This document shows, piece after piece, positions 40,810-52,482 of a stretch of 53,002 nucleotides of DNA. Below the pieces are notes generated by a model. It saw nothing but the letters and a program-made list of their open reading frames with translations, had not been told where the DNA came from and did not search any database. This DNA is from Seminavis robusta. Taxonomy: Eukaryota; Bacillariophyta; Bacillariophyceae; Naviculales; Naviculaceae. The stretch spans positions 1 to 53,002 of the forward strand of contig CAICTM010000686.1 of the NCBI GenBank assembly GCA_903772945.1, given 5' to 3'. Both the position numbers and the translations under genes were made by a program. The stretch's first letter is position 1; each line of letters opens with the position of its first letter.

Positions 40810-42819
40810 GACGCTTCGTTTCTTCGTGATCACTCCCCTGACGACAAAAACCTGCCCGAGCACGGACTTGACGACGTCGAGGACGACGGATTCCGGTCGA
40901 TGGAGGATTTGTCCAAAGGGGGGTGGCTTGGGATGACCAAGGCAATGATATGGAGTATTTTGTGACAAAAGTAATGAAGGGAATACAAGTATCGGTAGCG
41001 ATGACTTAGCAACGCACCTATGGTACATTCCTCTAGCAACTGCATGTGGCTACCTGACATCACTGGCGATGCGGGACAACTGATTCCTTTCCACACAAAA
41101 AAGATTTGTGGCGGTTCAATACCTCTAGTTGGAAATTTCCACCTCTTTAAACATGCATAGACTTCATGATAATGAAGGTTGCGCTTCATGCAGACTCGGG
41201 TTTTCATGAGAAGGAAGGTTGCCGGTCCAATCCACATACCCTTTGAGTTAGAGTCCAAAAATTGTAACCACATAAAGGAGGACTCCGCCCCTCTGCCAAA
41301 CACAGCAAGCACATGACTTTGAAGGGCGGCCAGATATTGCCTTCCCCTCCAAGACACTGCCTCTCCTCTACAGTGTGTCCTATCTCAATGCGGTTTGCTT
41401 GACATGCCGCCAATCCCCCCACCCTCTACTCCGTGGCAACGGGCAGACCCTGCCGGGCCTTTTGTAGCCTGCAAAGTTGCTTATGCTTTTTCAAGAATCT
41501 CTTCGCCCCGCGCAGCAAATTGTCCCCCAATCAAGCTCTTTTGTACGGGATTGCTTTGGTTTCCTGAAGGCTCATTGGACGTCACGCTAAAGAGTTCCAC
41601 ATTGTATGTGCTCTGGAAACGAGTTGTTGTGCGGGCGAGAGACGGAGCCTGTAGTCTGCTACAGGCGTTGCTCTTGGTCTGCCCGTGACAACCAGCGGGG
41701 GAGGGGAGATCCTCTGCACCACTCTAGCTAGCTCGTACATAGTATCACTCGTAGCATGGGTTTTGGCTGGCGAGGATAGAAGAAGTGCGACCATAGACGA
41801 GGACTCGACTCTAGCTAGTGGTGGTACCTACTGTAGCTAACTCAAAGAGTTGCTGGGTTTGTTTGCTTTTTCGTTTGCCGCAAACTGAAACGGGAGCGAG
41901 TGAAACCTACTATTTCGCTGCAGTTGTTAGCTTCTTCCTCGTCACGGGAGCCTGGTTCAAAGTTTGCTAAACTGGAAGCCAGATATTGCTCTAGGCTCTA
42001 GTCTAGCTCCATCAATAGCTTTTTACTAGCTAGCTAGATGCATTTGACACTGACTGCGCACATTCTAGTACCTACATGTACTACCAGTAGCTACCGGTAC
42101 CAGCAGCTGCATGTAGTATTACATGGGCGGCTCTTGGGAGGCTTGTGGGATGCCACATCGTCAGCATAGCTCTCGGTAAGCATCTGGCAGGCCTCTGGCA
42201 GTTGGGTGTTCAGCTGCAGGCTGTTGAAAGACATCGGTGTGCATCTTTTGCGATTGCCTGCTTGTCACGGCTGCTCCACGTCAGATCTCATTGCCGCTGT
42301 CAGCTGCAATTCCAAAGGTCTGAGTTCGTTTTCAAGCCTGCACGCCCCAAGCATGCTCTGAATAGCTTGCTTTCGGAGTGTTTACCAGGTACCTGATATG
42401 CATACTGTACTTCTGCACTGCTCCAACCTGAAATTCGTTTCCTGGGCTCTGGATGTGACAGCCTTGTGGCAAACCTTGGATCATTGAGTCGAGTCACACC
42501 ATTCGGTTTCGTCGCTTGCGTACTTGCACTTTCGCGCAGGGATTCTGGTGGGAGCCTGAAGCCCGCATTGCTCGGTTGCCCGCGCAAAATTTATTTTTCT
42601 TAAATTTCAGGGAAAAGCAAAAAAATTAGCTGCCACTCTGGTACTGCAGCACCAGAGCGCCACAAGAAGGGTTGAGGGTTTTGGTCTCTACCTCGTCACA
42701 CGACGGAAAGCAGCTACAAAAGGATTGCAGCAGCAAGAGGCGACAATAGCTGCTGCCAGTGTCAAAAAGCCGACGGCGGCAACGAGTGCGTGGGAAGGGA
42801 TCGAGTAAACTGCCGCACC
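40810..42819. other. Gene-free region of 2.0 kb
   Basis: No frame here carries a recognisable domain or pairs with good splice sites. It should hold promoters for the minus-strand HA gene (near 40810) and the plus-strand His-rich gene (before 42820). Short CTAGCTAG-type runs occur at about 42025-42040. Confidence 0.4.
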
Positions 42820-45389
42820 ATGTCGAGTCTCCCGCCGTATTCGACGTTCCGGACGGACAACAAGGTAGGTTTTCCTTGAACGAGATCTTTCCCTTCCATT
42901 GGCAATTTTTTCGTTCTCTTGGTCCAGGAAGGTCGGATTTCCCTGGCTTTTTACGCTGCAATGGAGCATACACCGAAGAAGCTTGTGTTGAAACCGTGGC
43001 ACTGAAAGATCACCATGGCGGTCGTCGTTCATCCAAACAGCGGCGTCCTTCTTGAAGCAACCATTGCGAAAGCTTTTCGGAACCACTCCGACCCGTCTCT
43101 GTCCGAACGACGGACAGATCGGCTCTATTAACCGTCGTGAAAGCCGTTGGCATTTTTGATTGGGCAAAATTTGTCGCAGAAGGACACCGAATCGTCGACG
43201 TCGCCGGATCTTTCCACTGCGTGCTGGCGCCGCTTCGTGGAATGGATTCCACGTTGCACGATCTTTTAGCTTCCCAAGTCAGATTTCTCACTTGGTGCTT
43301 TTCCTTTTGTTTCTGTCCTACTGCAATGTTGGGGTTTCTAGCAAATGATGTTCCCACAGGCAACGTCTCATGGGGTAAGTGATTGGTCGCATGCAGCTCA
43401 TTCCCCGTGCATGGCTTGTGCTAACTAGCTAGCTTTGCTTATCTCTGCACCTCCTAGAACATCCTTACCTTCACTCCGCCTGGGTTCCGTCACTCTCTCA
43501 ATGTCAAGTTTCCAGACTCTCGGTTGGCTGTGTGCGAGAAATGCAAGAAGAACTTCAAGACCAGGGACATGTGTCGGGTTCGCAATGCGCACACTTCTGC
43601 TCCATGGACAACAGCTTTTATATGTATCACCCTGGATGCATCTTGCACGGATGAGAATGGAAAGTACGTTGACAAACCGCTCACTGTACGAATGGTTCAG
43701 TGGCAACCATACTGCATCAAGAAACCGTTTGATCCCAAAACTCCTGTCTGTGCTGCTTGCAAAAAGACCAACCGGACGAGATCTTTCTGTCGAGAACGTC
43801 ACAAGCATCGTCAGCTTCCTTGGTGTACTGTCTACGTTATCTTGAGTGCCCTGGACCAGACAGATCCCAATACTGTAGTGGCTGCTCCAAGCAAGTTGGT
43901 TGGAGGATCTATTGCACCTGGTGGAACCACAACGCCTACTAAAGAAGAGGACAAGGGAGATCTCAAGGCTGAGGATGCTGACGCTGGACAGGATGCTGTG
44001 ACAGGAACCCCGGCTACTTCCTCTTCGTTTGATTCTTCTCACACCACTGTGCCAACCTCCGATGAGTCCAAGAGCGAAAAGAAGAAGAGAAGCGACGAAG
44101 ACGGCGATGATATAAATGACATTGCAGAGAGTCGTACCTTTCTGGCTAAAGTATCATGCGAATCAACGACAATACACTGGCTAGAAATGGCAGAGTACGA
44201 CGGGACAGAGGCTACTCAGTTTCCTGGATATGCCAATACAGACGGTGCAGCAGCGGCAGCCGTCGCCGCCGCCCCGCCCCCTGTGAATCCTGCAATGCCA
44301 GGAATGGATCCAAACCAGGCACAGTATTATGCTTACGCAGCACAACAGCACCAGCGTGCACTCAAGTCACACCAGCAGTATTTCTTTCAAATGCATCAAC
44401 ACAGTCAACAACACTATGCTGCGTGGCAGGCACATTACCAAACAGGACAACCGGTTGCTGTGCAACCTGCTCCAGGACCACCTCACCATCATGCCCCACC
44501 TCATCATCCAGCACAACCGCATCATCCTCCGCCCGTGGCCCCTGCTCCGCCTCCAGTTGCACCCCATCCGCAGCACCCTCCCCCTCCGCCGCCAGCGAGG
44601 CCTGAAGCTGAAGCTCCGACAGCATCACCACCAGTGACTGCAGGGGAAGCTGCGGCACAACAGCGAAGGAGTAGACAGGTGGCCCAGACAGCCGCAGCCG
44701 CACCTTTGACTACCTCGCCTCCAGCTCAGGCTCCCGCGCCTCCTCCGGCTCCATCTGCAGGAGAAGCCGCAGCGGCTGCGAGACAACAACGACAGCAACA
44801 GGAACAGCAGCAACAGGAACAGCAGCAGCAACAACAGCAACAGCAGCAACAAGAAGAACAGCAGCATCAACATCAGCAGCATCAACCACCCCCTCATCAT
44901 CATTACCACCACCAACAGCACCCACATCATCATCACCAACAGCATCAGCAATGGCAGATGTATCATCAACCAGCGTATGCTCAGCCAGGTGTACCGCCAC
45001 CGCCACCGCATCAGGTATACTCGCCCCATGCCGCACCTCCACATCATGGAGCCCCTCCGCCTCATGCCGCACCTCCACCTCATGCATACCCCCCACATGC
45101 GGCGCCGGCTCCTGCTCCCGCTGATGCCTCGACGCACCCTCATCCGCACGCATCTCCGCATCAGCCACCTGCGCATCAACCGCATCCATACCATCAGCAC
45201 CCATACGCTCCACCGCCGCCGCATCAACAACACCACCAACATCCACCCCCGCATCATGCTCCACCACCACATCACGCTCCACCAACACCTCATCCTGAGC
45301 ACCAACCCGCACATCACCACCCTCCAGATACTCAAGCATCTGATCGACCTGAGGAAGAAGAAAACCCTGCAAAACGCCAACGAATCTAG
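42820..45389 (+). CDS. Protein with two CxxC-TR-CR-H-PW motifs and His/Pro/Gln-rich tail
   Basis: Predicted exons: 42820-42864 (MSSLPPYSTFRTDNK), a 15-nt microexon 43360-43374, and 43458-45389, giving 663 residues. Donors are GTAGGT and GTAAGT, acceptors CAG and TAG. The microexon is inferred from splice sites; skipping it keeps the frame. The N-terminal part contains FTPPGFRHSLNVKFPDSR, then two copies of a probable metal-binding motif: VCEKCKKNFKTRDMCRVR with HTSAPW, and VCAACKKTNRTRSFCRER with HRQLPW. Each is followed by a beta-like TxxIxIxLD/VYVILSAL segment. The remaining 500 residues are low-complexity: acidic/Ser, then Ala/Pro, then long Gln and His/Pro runs from CAN repeats. I do not recognise a named family. 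Inference: nuclear regulator or metal-binding scaffold. Confidence 0.72.
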
Positions 45390-46495
45390 TCGCAACAAGA
45401 CGACGGATCGGCAATCACGCGGCGCACATTCAACTAGAAAAGACAACACAAGAACAGCAACAGATGGCGCGGGGTGGAATGGCCTCTTCAGCCTAAAGCC
45501 CTGCGGCCATGAATCAATGCGCTCAAGTTCACGTCCATTACATGACCGTTCAGCAACATGCTGACACCTATTGGGCCCCCCACAATTTTGTTACGAAGGA
45601 GTTGTCGAGAAGCTACAACACCATTACAACTACAAGCAAGTTAGACAAGCTAGCATGCCAACAGCTGAGTACCTTATGAGGCGATCATCCCATCGGTGCA
45701 GCGGTGCAGCATTGGCAACTACAACCAATATCTACTACTACGAACATCTACTATTTATTGCTCCAACCGACACAAACGAAACACAACGCAACATGATCTA
45801 TAGAAGACACAACTCAGCACTCACCATACACACAAACAATGAAAGCAACATTCTACGCACTCCTACAACAAACAAACTAACTACCTGGGCATTCGATATT
45901 AGAGCCGTTACCCAAGATACAGCAACGGCAATTCGGGGATAGGGAATCGAATCATTCGATAAACGCTTTATCATAGACTTCAAAGCAAACTAATCTTATA
46001 GACCATCCATTTTACAGTTTACCGTACCCTCCCACTTTTCCAGTTTTCGATCCGACTGCGCGATTTCAAATCATGACCGATGGTGGGGCTATGAATCAGC
46101 GAGTCGCAGTCCAGTCGAGTGGAAGCCACACATTTCTACAGACATCGTCCTTCTGGATCCAGCGAGTGGCTGCCATCGCACTCGATCGGGTCGTCTCTAG
46201 CTAGGTAGCTAGCGGTATCATACCAAACACGAACGCATATGTAGCAGAAAGTGTCTCATTGGCTTGTTTTGATGCTTTTCTGTTGCCCGAATCGAATCGA
46301 ATCCAATCAAATCAACGAACAAAAAAAGCCTTTCGAGCCAAGCATACTGTAGATCCAATGGGTTTGTGCCTTGCTGCTTTTCCCTGTTGACTGGACTCGA
46401 CTCACTCACACTCGAACTCTTTTGCCCCCCATCCAAGCATGCAACCCCATTCGAGCTACGCATCACAGCTTGCTGTTGTTGTAATTGTTGCTCTT
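45390..46495. other. Intergenic between convergent genes
   Basis: No supported gene. It contains the 3' untranslated regions of the His-rich gene (plus) and the Era gene (minus). Confidence 0.45.
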
Positions 46496-47953
46496 TTATT
46501 GTAAATACCCAAACCGTTTGAGTTTGTCTTCTTGCTTTCGCCAATCCTTGTCGACTTTGACTTGCAGTTGTAGATATATTTTGGTTTGAAAAAAGTCTTG
46601 CAATGTTTCCCGGGCGAGCATTCCCACTTGTTTGATTTTGGCTCCTTGTGTTCCAATGACAATTCTCTTTTGGGAGTCTCGTTCTACAAAAATGTTGGCA
46701 TCAATCTTGATGAGTTTGGTTTGTTGTTCCTTGAATGCCGTGACTTGTACTTCACAACAATAAGGTAGTTCCTTTTGAAATGTTTCCAAGAGTGCCGCCC
46801 GGATCATTTCCGAAGCCAAGAAACTGGACGGAAAGCAATGAATGAATGAATGAATGAAAGTGTGAGAGACGAGTGAAGGCAATACAGAGTCACGAGAAAG
46901 GAAGTTTTGTCTGTCTCACCGTTCGGTCCGATCCGTGTACATGTCTTTGTCATAGAGAGGAGGTCCTAGCGGCAATAACTGTTGTGCTTGTGCATCGGAC
47001 ATGGTCACGGTGTCGTCGGCTGGGAACATGCCTGGAATGGGTCGTCCCAAGTTTCGAATGGCAGCCGGTAGATCCGGTCCACCCACGAGGATTTTACGGA
47101 GTGCCGTCACTCCTGGATCCTCCTTCTTTTGGTTATTGTTGGAGTTGTCGTCAGAAGACGCACAGGTGGGAATAATGGCAATGGCCTGTGGAATCATTTG
47201 TCTCCATCTGGCAACGGCTTGTTCGACCGTGACCGTCTTTGTGGTTTCATCATCCTTTGTTTGATCAGTGTTTTTGGTTGTGGATGCTGATATCTTGTGA
47301 ATGAGATCAATTTTGTTAATGACGACAATGACGGGTCTGAAATTGGCTTGTGTTTGTATTTTTTGAAACAGTTCATCATTGGGAATGGGAGTACTAAAGA
47401 GATCCGTGACAACCAGCAGCACATCGGCAGATTGCAGAGCGCCTTGTACGGCTTCCATCATTCCTTCTTGTAGTTTGTATGCTGGTTCGCCAATGACACC
47501 CGGCGTGTCCAACAAACACAATTGACAATTGGTGGTTGTCAGAATTCCCAAAATGGCATGCCGCGTCGTTTGCGGTCGGCGTGTTGCAATACACAACGGC
47601 TCTTCTAGCAAGGCATTCACCAAGGTGGATTTCCCCATATTGGGAGCGCCAATCACACTCACATAGCCACTCCGGAAATCGTGATTCGTCAAACGAGGAT
47701 CCACGCGACCTTCATAGTCAAAGGCAGAGTCCAACGTCTCCAACAACTCTCGTTGACTGCCATCATTACTACTACTAGTATCATCATCACTATCACTACT
47801 TGTACTTGTAACCATGAAGGAGGGAGACAAAACCTTCACAGGCTTCAATACTACATGTACCGGTAAGACAGGCGATGGAAATCCATGGATCATCACAGCC
47901 CACACCAGAGTAGGACACAGCAACTTCACATACAAAGACATCCTCATCTTCAT
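46496..47953 (-). CDS. era: Era-type GTPase, probably organellar
   Basis: Two exons: 47953-46920 and 46823-46496, joined in frame (453 residues) across a 96-bp intron with an (ATGA)n microsatellite near its acceptor. The start is the ATG at 47953; the extension beyond it begins with TTG. GTPase motifs are G1 GAPNMGKST (102-110), the switch RRPQTTRHAILG, G3 DTPG (149-152) and G4 NKID (213-216). A C-terminal KH domain has IGTQGAKIKQVG, preceded by the Era hallmark YTDRTERFLASEMIR. Era binds the 3' end of 16S-type small-subunit rRNA and assists ribosome assembly. The leader MKMRMSLYVKLLCPTLVWAV then HGFPSP looks like a signal peptide followed by Phe, as in diatom plastid targeting; this is an inference, and a mitochondrial role is possible. 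A Thr/Lys/Asp insert after G4 is unusual. Confidence 0.93.
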
Positions 47954-49190
47954 CCACAAGACTTGGTTGTTTTGTTGTGAATGGGGAGTGGGGAGTTGCT
48001 ATGGATTTTGCATTCGAAAAAGAAAAATGATGGGTGAATGGGTGACTGCAAAACAGGACGACAGGCAGACCTCCTACACGTACCAGAGTAGCCTGTAGAG
48101 CTGGTAAGCTGTGCAGTCATAATGATACTCAAGCATCCAATCTTGGAATGCAGGTGGATCACTACCGGTACCGCGGCATCTAGTGTTGGAATTCAATTAT
48201 TCTCAGCTTGGGCAGAAAGCTAACTACCGTACGATGCAGTTGAGTTTTTTTTCTTAGAAACAATCTTTGGCAAGATGTGCACTACTCACTCTAGATTGCT
48301 AGATTCGAGCTAGAGTAAAGCCTAGAGATGGGCTTGGTTTGGAGTTGGATGTACGGTAGATCCTGCGTCATGGTATGGGTCGAAAAGAGTATTATTCTGA
48401 AATGTGGTCTGTGCAGTACCATGCATTTTGTTCCAGGAGCTCCTGAACCCGACGTGGCTACTGGTGGACCCAAGATGGGGCCTGGAAACAAAGATATGGT
48501 AAGGCTTATGGTACCAGGTTACTACTACTAGCTAGTAAGAAGAAAGTGCCGGGCAAGAGTCAGGCCAAGGGTAGTACAGCAACCGGTAGTACCTGGTACC
48601 TGTGTTGTGCGTCAGCAAAGCATCAAACCCCCGTTTTAGATTCGGAAGCGGTACGCTGTACAAATCCAAGTCGGCGCTCGCAGGTTGGCGTACCTATGAA
48701 AAATGAACAAATTGTGTCGCAGATTGAGCCGACAGGAAGCAAATATGCTACTGCTTAATTACCATGGATTTGTCGATGACATTTGAAATTACTTAGTAGC
48801 TTTTCTTCTATATACCCACTAAGTACCAACACTTCAACGATAATTTACTAATTACTATGTCTTGACTGGCTTGAATCCGGTACTCAAGTTCCTTCAAACC
48901 ATTAGCTCTCTTCTCTTTGCGACACAGTCGCCTCCAGATTAATCCGTTCAAGGCGTTGGATGCAAGGTACTTAGCTTCTCCGTTACCTATGTAACACCTC
49001 CTGAAACGGTTGGAATTCCTGCCGAGGTAAACAAATGAGGCTGTGTGCTTTGTTTCCTATGCTTCCGTTGAAGTGTAGGTCTGGCAGTACGGTAGGTAGG
49101 ATCAGTCAGTCAGGAGAAAAGAGTGGAGCACAATTCGAAAACTTAGCTTGCTGGAAGAGAGGTGAATTGTTGGTTGCTCTGAGTGAAACC
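47954..49190. other. Divergent intergenic region
   Basis: It lies between the Era gene (minus) and the repeat-motif gene (plus). Several short frames were rejected. TACCGGTA, GGTACC and CCAGGTAC-type words are frequent. Confidence 0.4.
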
Positions 49191-51359
49191 ATGGTGGAGT
49201 TTCGAACGAGGTTGCCTGAGCATCATCAGGGTGCTGCTTACCAGGGTGCGTACGTGGAAACGTCCATTCCCAAGGTCTCGGAGACTCCGTTGTACGGAAG
49301 AGACGATGGGACTCCGGAGACTTTTGGTCCGTTTCATGGCTCGACCCGTCCCACAATGGACAAGAACGGGATGAAGAAGCGCACGGTTCGATTTGAAAAC
49401 AAGGATCGACCTACTCTTGTTCCAGCTCCAGTTTCAGCTCCATCAGAAGAAGAACGCGAAGATCCCATTGAGAAAGCTTTTGACACGTTCTTCTTGTTCC
49501 TAGACGACGTCCGTCAGCAGGCAAGCTCTCCTAGGGCCGATGGTACGACTAGCGAAGGTTGCTTGTATGATGTCCCCGACAATTTGGATGTCAACAAAGC
49601 GCTGGAATGCGTCACAGACAGAGTCTGCCGTAACCCCTGCGTAGAAATTGGATGCGGCAGTGTCCAGCCTCCAGCAGATTTGGTGCTGTCCACTCCATCC
49701 AAGGAAGAACGGGAAGGAGCGGATCATGGAGAACCCAAGAAACAAGACTACATGGTCAGCAAGGAAAATTCGGTCAGGGACCTCAGCGCCCCGGCTCCTA
49801 CTACCGAACCAAAAGACGACACCAAGGCTGCCACCAAGAATCAAACTCCACCACCACCACCCCCGCCCCCCAAGACAAATACCAAATCCAAAGTTGTGGC
49901 TGCTACATCTACAGCTGTGGCCGTGGTCAAGGACAACTCCATCACGGAGCTCAGTGATCCTCCTGCTGCTGCGCCAAAGGAAAACAAGAGCGTGCCCAAG
50001 CAGCAAAAGGATGTCACCACCAAGGCCGCCCCGAAATCGGCCAAGACTGCTTCCGTGCCAACGTACACCCCCGTGGAGACCATTGCGGACAAGCTTCGAA
50101 CCGTCATTCCAGAAGAGATGCTCCAGCAGATGATGGATGCATTCATCTTGGAAACAGGAGAAATTAAACCGGATGCGGAAGCGCTCACCATCAAGAGTGG
50201 AGTGGACTCGGATCCCATTGTAGAAATGATTGACAGACTCATCATTTTCTTTGATGACCTCCAAGTGGCTCTCAAAACAAGAAAGATGGAGACACTCATG
50301 GAACATTACAACATGGAGGAACAAATGGCCATGGCAAGACAAAAGATTGATGACATTTTGCAGAGCTACCAAATCAAGAGGGAAAGCTCCAGAGTGGCGC
50401 CTGCCAACAAGCAAGTACAGATTGTTGCAGAGGAACAACAAAAGAAGGACCAGGGCGGCGTGGAAGAAACCAAGGACGATGCATTTGACGCTGATAGGAG
50501 TGACATGTCTGAAGATACACACAAGACCACAAACACCAAGATCAAGCCTCCATCCTTGCAGATGAGGCCATCCGAGTTGCTCGATGCCCTTCAGTCCGCT
50601 GCCACCATTCTGTCCGATTCTGCGACTCCCGAAGAATTGTCCCGGTACTCCAAGGAAGAGTTGCACAAGTTGGCTCTGGAAAAAATCATGTCCGAACGAA
50701 ATGAGATGGAAGAAGGATTTTCCGAGTACAAGACGGAAGAAATGCTCTTGGGAGACCTCATGAAGACGCCTGAAGAAGAAGCAAACGATACGGAGTCGCC
50801 CCAGGCGGAGAAAGATGCATCCAAGGCGGAGAAAGATGCATCCAAGGCAGAGAGAAGGCGCAAAGAACAACTGGTTGTCCTTGGTCATTCCGGTACTCTC
50901 ACGCCTATCCCAGAGGCAGACGAAGGCAGTGCTACGACACCTGCATCTGATATTCTCGATCATGGACTCATGAGCGGTACTGCCCCTGAAGTTCCCTTGA
51001 TTCCTTGTGAGGCATCTGCAGGAAGAGAAGGCTCATCTCTCGCCGACGCCAATGATAGCGTTGCCGACGACATCGAACAAGAGCCAGACCTCACGAAGGA
51101 ACCCACAGAGTCTGACCCGGTCGTCAAAGCGATTGACAACATCTTCCTTTGCGTTGATGACATGGAAGAGCAAGGTGACATTGCATGCAACGCGTGTATC
51201 GGATCGACCGTGCCGAGTGACCTCATTGATCCCAGTGATGACATTCTTGAGGGGAACGAAGAAGACAAAGAAGCAAGATTGAAAGCTGAAAAGGAAGCAG
51301 AAGAAGCTGCAGCCAAGGCAGCAGCCGTAGCGGGCGGCATTGCAAGCAGCTGCAGATGA
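49191..51359 (+). CDS. Acidic protein with DPxxxxxD-DD repeats (5' intact part)
   Basis: 722 codons from the ATG at 49191 (MVEFRTRLPEHHQGAAYQG); the frame is open from 49035 but the added residues look non-coding. The protein is rich in Glu, Lys, Ala and Asp, with Pro runs. A ~20-residue motif recurs: DPIEKAFDTFFLFLDDV (DNA 49461), DPIVEMIDRLIIFFDDL (50211) and DPVVKAIDNIFLCVDDM (51114). Its fourth copy, DPTIDLVDRLVRVFDDA (51667), lies in another frame beyond the stop, which shows that the gene once continued. Each motif is predicted to be an amphipathic helix with paired Asp residues. Coiled-coil segments and an EKDASKA duplication occur. I do not recognise the family. Inference: scaffold or calcium-sensing-like assembly protein. 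Confidence 0.6.
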   Translation: MVEFRTRLPEHHQGAAYQGAYVETSIPKVSETPLYGRDDGTPETFGPFHGSTRPTMDKNGMKKRTVRFENKDRPTLVPAPVSAPSEEEREDPIEKAFDTFFLFLDDVRQQASSPRADGTTSEGCLYDVPDNLDVNKALECVTDRVCRNPCVEIGCGSVQPPADLVLSTPSKEEREGADHGEPKKQDYMVSKENSVRDLSAPAPTTEPKDDTKAATKNQTPPPPPPPPKTNTKSKVVAATSTAVAVVKDNSITELSDPPAAAPKENKSVPKQQKDVTTKAAPKSAKTASVPTYTPVETIADKLRTVIPEEMLQQMMDAFILETGEIKPDAEALTIKSGVDSDPIVEMIDRLIIFFDDLQVALKTRKMETLMEHYNMEEQMAMARQKIDDILQSYQIKRESSRVAPANKQVQIVAEEQQKKDQGGVEETKDDAFDADRSDMSEDTHKTTNTKIKPPSLQMRPSELLDALQSAATILSDSATPEELSRYSKEELHKLALEKIMSERNEMEEGFSEYKTEEMLLGDLMKTPEEEANDTESPQAEKDASKAEKDASKAERRRKEQLVVLGHSGTLTPIPEADEGSATTPASDILDHGLMSGTAPEVPLIPCEASAGREGSSLADANDSVADDIEQEPDLTKEPTESDPVVKAIDNIFLCVDDMEEQGDIACNACIGSTVPSDLIDPSDDILEGNEEDKEARLKAEKEAEEAAAKAAAVAGGIASSCR

Positions 51360-52482
51360 AAACGCGGCCGAGGAGCTAAATAATCTCGTTCAAATTCGAA
51401 TCGAGCCTCGACCTGAACAATTCATGAAGCCGGAGGAGCGCGGCCAGCTGCTGATCCAGGAGGCACTTCAAGTACTTCGAGAAGCTTCAAGAATGACAGA
51501 CGAAACGAGTCCACAAGTGAGCAAGCCAGCAACGCAAGAGACGGCGAAACCAAAAGCGACTCCTGAATTGAAGACGGCCAAGCCGAAAGAAGCTACCAAA
51601 GAGACGGCGAAACCAAAAGAAACAGCGAAGATTCAGCAACCAACTGACAAGCCCAAGCAAGTGGTAGATCCGACTATTGACCTCGTGGATCGTCTCGTCA
51701 GAGTGTTTGATGACGCAAGGGACAAGGCAGAAGTTCTTCAAGAGGCAACAGCGAGGCTGGATGTGGTCAAAGATCTGATCACTGGAACGGCAGGAAAAGA
51801 CATGGCTGAAGCCGATAAGGAGCGTGAGATTGCAAAACTGGTGGATGCTGCATTTCAAGACAGCGACAGACTCCGCAAGAGCTGGAGAATCGTCATCGAA
51901 CACCCTGGACTCAAGGGGGTGGAAGACGGCGTGACACCTCAGATGTCCATGGAAATGGACACAAGACAAACAAAAGGTTGAGTTTGAATCCCAGAGATGA
52001 TGAAGCAACACCAAGAACCATGCAATTGATTGGGGTGGCGATGACAGCGAGTTGATGGCGAGCATTAACGCGGACAGGAAACTGTCCGAGATGGAGCACG
52101 AGAACATCTTCCGAGATGTGTCCAAAGGGCTACAGGAATCATCGGGCGGCATCATCACACGATCAGACAACAAAGACGTTCGCTGATTTACAATGCCCCG
52201 GCGTTCACGGAAGGAAACAGCAGCAGCGCTGAGCAGGTTGAAGATCAAGCGAGTCCTGCTCAGGTTACGTTGAAGGTGCTGTCCGCCGAATCAGCTTCCG
52301 GCGCCGACAGTGCAAGCTCTTCTGGTATGCAAGGACAGCCAGGACAGCAGGAAAAGGCTGTTGCATACAGCTGTGATGCATCCAAAATGAGGGAGATGGG
52401 TAAGAAATTCCAAGGTTGGTCTCTGACGAAGAAACGAGAGGAACTGCTGCGTTCTAAACTGGGCAACCCTTATTCAATTTGA
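51345..52482 (+). pseudogene. Frameshifted 3' part of the DPxxxxxD-repeat gene
   Basis: Coding-like text continues in changing frames. QAAADENAAEELNNL runs to TPQMSMEMDTRQTK (51345-51978) and includes the fourth repeat motif and a KPKETAK-type repeat. RLSLNPRDDEATPR follows to ~52018, then HAIDWGGDDSELMASINADR to DNKDVR (~52019-52185), then RRSLIYNAPAFTEGN to SKLGNPYSI, ending with TGA at 52480-52482. At least four frame changes are needed (near 51345, 51978, 52018 and 52185). No usual splice donors lie at these points. The final segment has a compact charged end (KMREMGKKFQGWSLTKKREE). Decay of the gene or a run of sequence errors are the two options. Confidence 0.6.

Noticed and set aside
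44625..45449. Long minus-strand frames opposite the His/Pro/Gln-rich tail
   Set aside because: They arise from CAN repeats read backwards (Met/Arg/Trp and Asp/Val runs) and have no domain.
49500..50963. 487-codon minus-strand frame opposite the repeat-motif gene
   Set aside because: It is the mirror of a codon-biased acidic gene; it has no domain, and the plus-strand frame carries the repeated motif.
51308..51350. A tiny intron joining the two parts of the last gene
   Set aside because: The interval would be about 30 bp, far shorter than the other introns here, and lacks a GTAAGT-type donor.
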